Source: Planctomycetaceae bacterium (GTDB lineage Bacteria; Planctomycetota; Planctomycetia; Planctomycetales; Planctomycetaceae). From it: a stretch of DNA of 10,117 nucleotides. The DNA lies in contig DOCI01000108.1 in the NCBI GenBank assembly GCA_003503535.1, forward strand, positions 22,886-33,002, read 5' to 3'. The notes beneath the pieces are model-generated. The model did not search any database and was not told the DNA's origin. It saw nothing but the letters and a program-made list of their open reading frames with translations. Shown here in pieces: positions 6,831 through 10,117 of this stretch; the first letter of the stretch is position 1, and each line of letters opens with the position of its first letter. The position numbers and the translations under genes are program-made.

Positions 6831-7565
6831 ATGAAATCGTTAATATTCTCTGCCTGTTTGCTGTTTGCTACTACAACGATGAGTTTCGCCCAGGCTCCCG
6901 TCTCACCGACCAAAGTTGCTCCCATCGAGTTAATTGTTGCTGGGATGGAGGATAAAATCGAAACGCTTGAAAAATTACTGGCAGATCCTGAGAAGTATGA
7001 TGACAATGAAGAATTCATTGTGCGAGCTGGCGGTGTGCTGGCTTGCTTCTCGCAGGCATTGATTGAACATGAGGGAGGAGCACAGACGAAGATTGCTGCT
7101 CCGACACTCCGTGATGCCGGGCTCGCTTTGCAGGATTATGCAGGACATGCAGCCTGTGTTGAGCAATTGCAGACAATCAAAACTGCTATGAAGGGTGAAG
7201 CTTCGGGCGAACATGAAGAGATGCATCCCTGGGATGAGTTGATCGGAATGTATGACATGATGGAAGAAATGAATGATCGCAATGGGGGTTTATCTCGTTC
7301 TTTGCTTCGTACACGCGGTAAAGCTTCAGAACAGCTGAACGCTGCGACCAATGCGATTCTTGGTTTGGCGATGCTGGCTGACCACAGTTATCTCGAAGAA
7401 GACTCGCAAGCCGAGCAATGGGACAAATGGGCGAAGGATGGTCAACAGGCGATGACAAATATGATCGGCGCGATCAAAGAGAAGGACAAAGCGAAAATCG
7501 CTGAGTTTTACAAAATCAGTAATCATTCGTGTGATCAATGTCATGAAGTGTTTCGGGCGGAGTGA
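6831..7565 (+). CDS. Exported cytochrome c'-like protein with one CxxCH
   Basis: 244 residues with a signal peptide (about 1-22, MKSLIFSACLLFATTTMSFAQA). The single haem-attachment motif CDQCH (234-238) lies almost at the C terminus and is followed by EVFR, the layout of class II cytochromes c (cytochrome c'), where His238 is the proximal haem ligand. The chain is nearly all helical and about 100 residues longer than a usual cytochrome c'. Residues 30-122 look like a first helical bundle without CxxCH, and 132-242 like the haem-bearing bundle, joined by an acidic His-rich linker (124-132). A degenerate tandem duplication is inferred. It should act in the periplasm in electron transfer or gas binding; the partner is unknown. 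GAGGAG lies eight bases before the ATG. It could be the first gene of a three-gene run. Confidence 0.75.
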   Translation: MKSLIFSACLLFATTTMSFAQAPVSPTKVAPIELIVAGMEDKIETLEKLLADPEKYDDNEEFIVRAGGVLACFSQALIEHEGGAQTKIAAPTLRDAGLALQDYAGHAACVEQLQTIKTAMKGEASGEHEEMHPWDELIGMYDMMEEMNDRNGGLSRSLLRTRGKASEQLNAATNAILGLAMLADHSYLEEDSQAEQWDKWAKDGQQAMTNMIGAIKEKDKAKIAEFYKISNHSCDQCHEVFRAE

Positions 7566-7607
7566 TTGTCGCTTGATGAAGATGATGCACAGGACTCGTG
7601 AAAATCC

Positions 7608-7629
7608 CCGAGCCATGACTGGCTCGGTT
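7608..7629 (+). terminator. Hairpin after the cytochrome gene, possible weak terminator
   Basis: ccgagcc (7608-7614) and ggctcgg (7621-7627) form a perfect 7-bp GC-rich stem with a six-base loop, 43 bases after the cytochrome stop. The following sequence ttcgccttt is only moderately T-rich, so it may slow or partly stop transcription, or stabilise an mRNA end before the next gene. Confidence 0.4.
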
Positions 7630-7658
7630 CGCCTTTAGTCAGGAGAAGAGGATCAGTC

Positions 7659-8597
7659 ATGATGAGAAACACGCGTTTTATCATTCCCGGTTTGATGATC
7701 CTCATTGGTATCGAATTTTTTGCCGAAACGGTGCAGGCTCAGCGGAATCAACGAGCAAGACGGAGTCGCTCGGAGGAGATGTTGAGGGAGCGTCTGGAAG
7801 ACCGCCTCAAGACAGACACCACTGATGCCATCAAATTGCTGAATCAGGACTTCACTGCTTTTGCAGAGAAGTATCTCGATTCGGACGCCTTCGGCTATTC
7901 AGAAGAAAAGCCGGTTGCTTCTGAAATCGAGCGGATGCGAAATATCCTCAACCTGTTTGCAGCAGCCCCTTTGCTCATAATGGATGAAAATCAGGAAGCG
8001 GTCCTGTTCCTCAAAATGACTGAGGAAGAATCGAAAGCTTATGCCCCACCTGCACCGGTCAAAAAGAAAACGGAATTTGATGTCACCGGGTACGGCGATG
8101 ACGTCACTGAAGTTATCAAAAGTGGACTGGCCGATTTGCAGGCCAAGAATTACCAGGACTTTATCAATAAACTCTATCCTCTGGCCGAATTGGAACAGTT
8201 GAAAGAACAGGAGCGGGAGTCGGTGTTTTTCGAACAACTTGCAGAAAATGAAATTCAACTCTTGCAACTGCAGCAGGATTTTGAGCAGTTGTTGAGCATC
8301 GAGCCAACGATCACAAATTTTCAGGGGATGACGTTAGCCGTTTTTCAGATCTCCACTGGCAAAAATTATCCGAATGCGAATCAGTACCGCTATCAATTTG
8401 ATGAACTTGGTGCACCCAGTGATCGAATTGTTGCGTTCGAGAAGGTTGGCAAAAACTGGCGATTTGTCGATGGCAATAAGCAGGCACGCGAAGCATTGCA
8501 GTCAGCAAGAGGAGGGTTATCGGGAGATGGTCTCATTCAATTGCGATGGGAGCAGAAAGAATCGGGATGGCGGATTGTTGAAATCCCATTTTTCTAG
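7659..8597 (+). CDS. Secreted protein of unknown function
   Basis: 312 residues, not a family I can name. A signal peptide covers about residues 1-27 (hydrophobic core FIIPGLMILIGI, likely cleavage after VQA). A basic patch QRARRSRS (31-38) and a charged helix follow. Two parts are visible: a helical segment at 53-130, ending in a Pro/Ala linker (128-134), and a longer part at 140-312. The longer part contains YQDFINKLYPLAELEQLKEQ (165-184) and closes with short strands such as GKNWRFVD and SGWRIVEIPFF. That pattern, helices then strands with Gly-x-Trp turns, recalls NTF2-like or DUF4878-like secreted domains, but this is a guess. There is no cysteine. GAGGA lies six bases before the first of two ATGs. 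It is codirectional with the cytochrome and the DUF1559 gene and only 62 bases from the latter, so co-transcription is plausible. Confidence 0.75.
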   Translation: MMRNTRFIIPGLMILIGIEFFAETVQAQRNQRARRSRSEEMLRERLEDRLKTDTTDAIKLLNQDFTAFAEKYLDSDAFGYSEEKPVASEIERMRNILNLFAAAPLLIMDENQEAVLFLKMTEEESKAYAPPAPVKKKTEFDVTGYGDDVTEVIKSGLADLQAKNYQDFINKLYPLAELEQLKEQERESVFFEQLAENEIQLLQLQQDFEQLLSIEPTITNFQGMTLAVFQISTGKNYPNANQYRYQFDELGAPSDRIVAFEKVGKNWRFVDGNKQAREALQSARGGLSGDGLIQLRWEQKESGWRIVEIPFF

Positions 8598-8659
8598 CAT
8601 GTTTTTTCTTCCTTATTCTGCTGAATTAGTATCAATGATTTGCCAATTGGAGAAATGTA

Positions 8660-9580
8660 ATGCAATCACAGAAGCCCCATTCAAATGGTTTCACAGTCAT
8701 TGAGCTGGCGATTACTTTGGTGATTATCATCGTCACCACCAGCTTATTACTGCCTGCGATTCAGGAATCTCGAAATGAAGCTCGCAATCGTGACTGCATA
8801 AACAATCTGAAGCAGTTGGGTTTGGCTCTGCATAATTATCATGATGTCTTTAACACATTTCCACCTGGCTGGATCCGTAACACACCTTACGCACAATCTC
8901 CCAGCGCCTTTGGCTGGCAAGCGATGATTTTGCCATTTATCGAACAGGCTGCTCTGTACGACCGTCTTGAATTCAGAGTGCCATATAGTTCTGGCGCATT
9001 TGAGCAGGACAACAATGCGATTCTACAGACAGTCATCTCTACTTATCGCTGCCCTGGCGACTCTACTCCTGCGACCAACCCCATGCGAGGAGAATGGGGG
9101 ACTTCCAACTATTCAATGAATTACGGAAGTGAACCCGTACCAAGAATGCTGCCACTGGATGGCTCAATGAATTGGCCCGGAGCATTGCCAACCCGCCTCC
9201 ACACTAACGGGATCGGCTGGTGGAACAGCCGGGTTGGTATACGCGACACCACCGACGGAACAAGCAATACGCTAATGGTCGGGGAGCGTTCCGTCAAAAG
9301 CGCGGCTGGCATCTGGCCGGGAGTGCGGTCGAATAGTTCAGAAACCGATCAGGTAACCGACACGAGCTATGGCAATGAAATCAATTCCGGACTGAATTCA
9401 TTTTCAAGTCCACATCGAGGTGGAGCCAACATCTTATTATGCGATGGCTCAGTGCGATTTCTCAGCGATCAAGTCGATTCACAACCTCGTGGTCCTGGAA
9501 AAGACGACGTCGGAGGCCTATTTCAGAAACTAGGCTGCCGAAATGATGGACAGGTTGTTGGTGAGTTACCCGGAGAATAA
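8660..9580 (+). CDS. DUF1559 pseudopilin-like protein (H-X9-DG)
   Basis: 306 residues with a type II secretion/type IV pilin N terminus: a short leader ending in Gly10, then FTVIEL (11-16) with Glu at mature position 5 and a hydrophobic helix to about 32, so it should be cut and methylated by a prepilin peptidase. The DUF1559 (SBP_bac_10) body follows: NNLKQLGLALHNYHD (48-62), FPPGW (67-71), YRCPGD (129-134), RDTTDGTSNTLMVGE (195-209), and the C-terminal H-X9-DG motif with His252 and Asp262-Gly263. Planctomycetes carry this family in very many copies; the role is not established, with cell-surface or secretion-linked assembly proposed. GGAG lies seven bases before the ATG. Length is normal to slightly short, with no truncation seen. 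It is 62 bases downstream of the preceding secreted protein. Confidence 0.93.
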   Translation: MQSQKPHSNGFTVIELAITLVIIIVTTSLLLPAIQESRNEARNRDCINNLKQLGLALHNYHDVFNTFPPGWIRNTPYAQSPSAFGWQAMILPFIEQAALYDRLEFRVPYSSGAFEQDNNAILQTVISTYRCPGDSTPATNPMRGEWGTSNYSMNYGSEPVPRMLPLDGSMNWPGALPTRLHTNGIGWWNSRVGIRDTTDGTSNTLMVGERSVKSAAGIWPGVRSNSSETDQVTDTSYGNEINSGLNSFSSPHRGGANILLCDGSVRFLSDQVDSQPRGPGKDDVGGLFQKLGCRNDGQVVGELPGE

Positions 9581-9598
9581 CCAACGCGTCAACAAACA

Positions 9599-9623
9599 GG
9601 GGGCTTGAGCATTGCCCCCGTTT
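9599..9623 (+). terminator. Terminator-like hairpin after the DUF1559 gene
   Basis: gggggc (9599-9604) and gccccc (9614-9619) form a 6-bp GC stem with a nine-base loop, followed by gttt, 18 bases past the stop. The T-run is short, so it is a plausible rather than certain intrinsic terminator for the codirectional group upstream. Confidence 0.5.
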
Positions 9624-9651
9624 AAAATCTCTACCAGCAATAAACCCGTAG

Positions 9652-9668
9652 GTCAGGCTGTGCCTGAC
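9652..9668. repeat. Short palindromic repeat gtcaggc-tgt-gcctgac
   Basis: A perfect 7-bp inverted repeat with a 3-base loop, flanked by cgtag and gaaatc. It has the same architecture (short stem around CAGGC, 3-base loop) as the element at 70-88 but a different sequence. I recall the word as repetitive in planctomycete genomes. Confidence 0.5.
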
Positions 9669-9706
9669 GAAATCATGGTTCGCAAATTCTGAGCGTCAAT
9701 ACGCAC

Positions 9707-9774
9707 TCAACTCGTCACTCTTCTACCCGAGTTGAACGCACTGCCGGGTTGCCAGCAGTGGACCCCTTCAACTC
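9707..9774. repeat. Nested and overlapping inverted repeats
   Basis: gagttgaa (9729-9736) pairs with ttcaactc (9767-9774), and inside it cactgc (9739-9744) pairs with gcagtg (9755-9760). The left arm can instead pair upstream, tcaactcg (9707-9714) with cgagttga (9728-9735), so the two folds exclude each other. The inner part resembles the CACTGC...GCAGTGG repeats I remember from planctomycetes. It lies 49 bases beyond the stop of the minus-strand gene at the right end. Confidence 0.5.
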
Positions 9775-9822
9775 TCGATTGGTCTTGGCAAGTTATGCCG
9801 TGGTCCACTTTGCAAATTGCTC

Positions 9823-10117
9823 TTAATAAGTTGGCAGTGGATCCATTGGAGCGAAAGCTGTGGTTGGGTAAGGAGTGCTGTAGGTTGGATATCCACCATA
9901 AGCAACTGGTCCATTGCTGGGAACTCCCAGATTAACGCTGGAACCTGTTGGGCTGTAGTAGCCACCACCGCCCGTTGGGGCTCCATAAACTCCGCCAGCT
10001 GGTGCACCGCAGGCACCGCCGCATGGTGAGCAGCCGCCGCCGTAGCCGGCACAGCGTGAACGGAAACATCCAACAGTCGACATCAGCATCAAACCAGTGA
10101 TCGCAAGTGTTGACGTT
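9823..10117 (-). CDS. Gly/Cys/Tyr-rich exported protein, start outside window
   Basis: Partial gene: 97 residues are visible and the frame is still open at the window edge. The first residues, TSTLAITGLMLMSTVGC, read as the hydrophobic core and end of a signal peptide. Cys17 could be a lipoprotein cysteine, though TVGC is a weak lipobox. A Cys-rich segment with five further cysteines in pairs (CAGYGGGCSPCGGAC region) follows. Then come Gly/Tyr/Pro-rich low-complexity stretches (GAPTGGGGYYSPTG, PTYSTPYPT) up to the stop. Small proteins of this look are frequent in planctomycetes and of unknown role, perhaps cell-envelope. Internal TTG or ATG starts at 10092-10083 would cut the signal peptide and are unlikely. 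The antisense and shifted frames here are long only because of the biased composition. Confidence 0.65.
   Translation of the reverse strand, partial: TSTLAITGLMLMSTVGCFRSRCAGYGGGCSPCGGACGAPAGGVYGAPTGGGGYYSPTGSSVNLGVPSNGPVAYGGYPTYSTPYPTTAFAPMDPLPTY

Noticed and set aside
9768..10073. A 101-codon minus-strand frame rich in Ala/His/Gln
   Set aside because: It is the shifted frame of the Gly/Tyr-rich gene; the alternative frame starts with a signal-peptide core and has the more sensible composition.
1..10117. CRISPR array, insertion sequence, tRNA or defence island
   Set aside because: No regularly spaced direct repeats, transposase-like or nuclease-like frame, tRNA-like fold or defence gene was found; the repeats present are isolated palindromes.

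Overview
The window looks like an ordinary chromosomal stretch from a member of the Planctomycetota, probably Planctomycetaceae-like. The pointers are a DUF1559 pseudopilin-type protein with a C-terminal H-X9-DG motif, several secreted proteins of no named family, a C-terminally haemed cytochrome, a Gly/Tyr/Pro-rich small exported protein, and intergenic palindromes of kinds I recall as frequent in planctomycete genomes. The genus is not determinable by eye, and no mobile element, CRISPR array, rRNA or tRNA was seen.

Layout. Positions 1-109 are non-coding with two palindromic repeats. The minus-strand genes at the left are a RbsC-type sugar ABC transporter permease (110-1099) and an RNase Z-like metallo-beta-lactamase-fold hydrolase (1348-2094). 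Divergent from the hydrolase is a 118-residue protein (2295-2651) that reads as a free-standing copy of EF-G domain IV, with no GTPase domain and no domain V. It converges on a minus-strand FeS-type bacterial photolyase/cryptochrome (2750-4300).

Divergent from the photolyase is an NAD-type glutamate dehydrogenase (4495-5799), then a nitroreductase-family flavoprotein (5937-6533). A roughly 300-bp gap follows, holding an elaborate cloverleaf-like palindromic element (6603-6709). Next come three codirectional genes for exported products: a cytochrome c'-like protein with one CxxCH (6831-7565), an unrecognised secreted protein (7659-8597) and a DUF1559 pseudopilin-like protein (8660-9580). A likely terminator and two more palindromes follow. 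The window ends inside a minus-strand gene for a Gly/Cys/Tyr-rich exported protein whose start lies outside.

The genes do not form one obvious pathway. Functions are scattered: sugar uptake, DNA repair, nitrogen metabolism, redox and cell-surface proteins. The most unusual item is the stand-alone EF-G domain IV protein. The second theme is the density of structurally distinct palindromic intergenic elements, some of which share GGGTGG/CCACCC ends.
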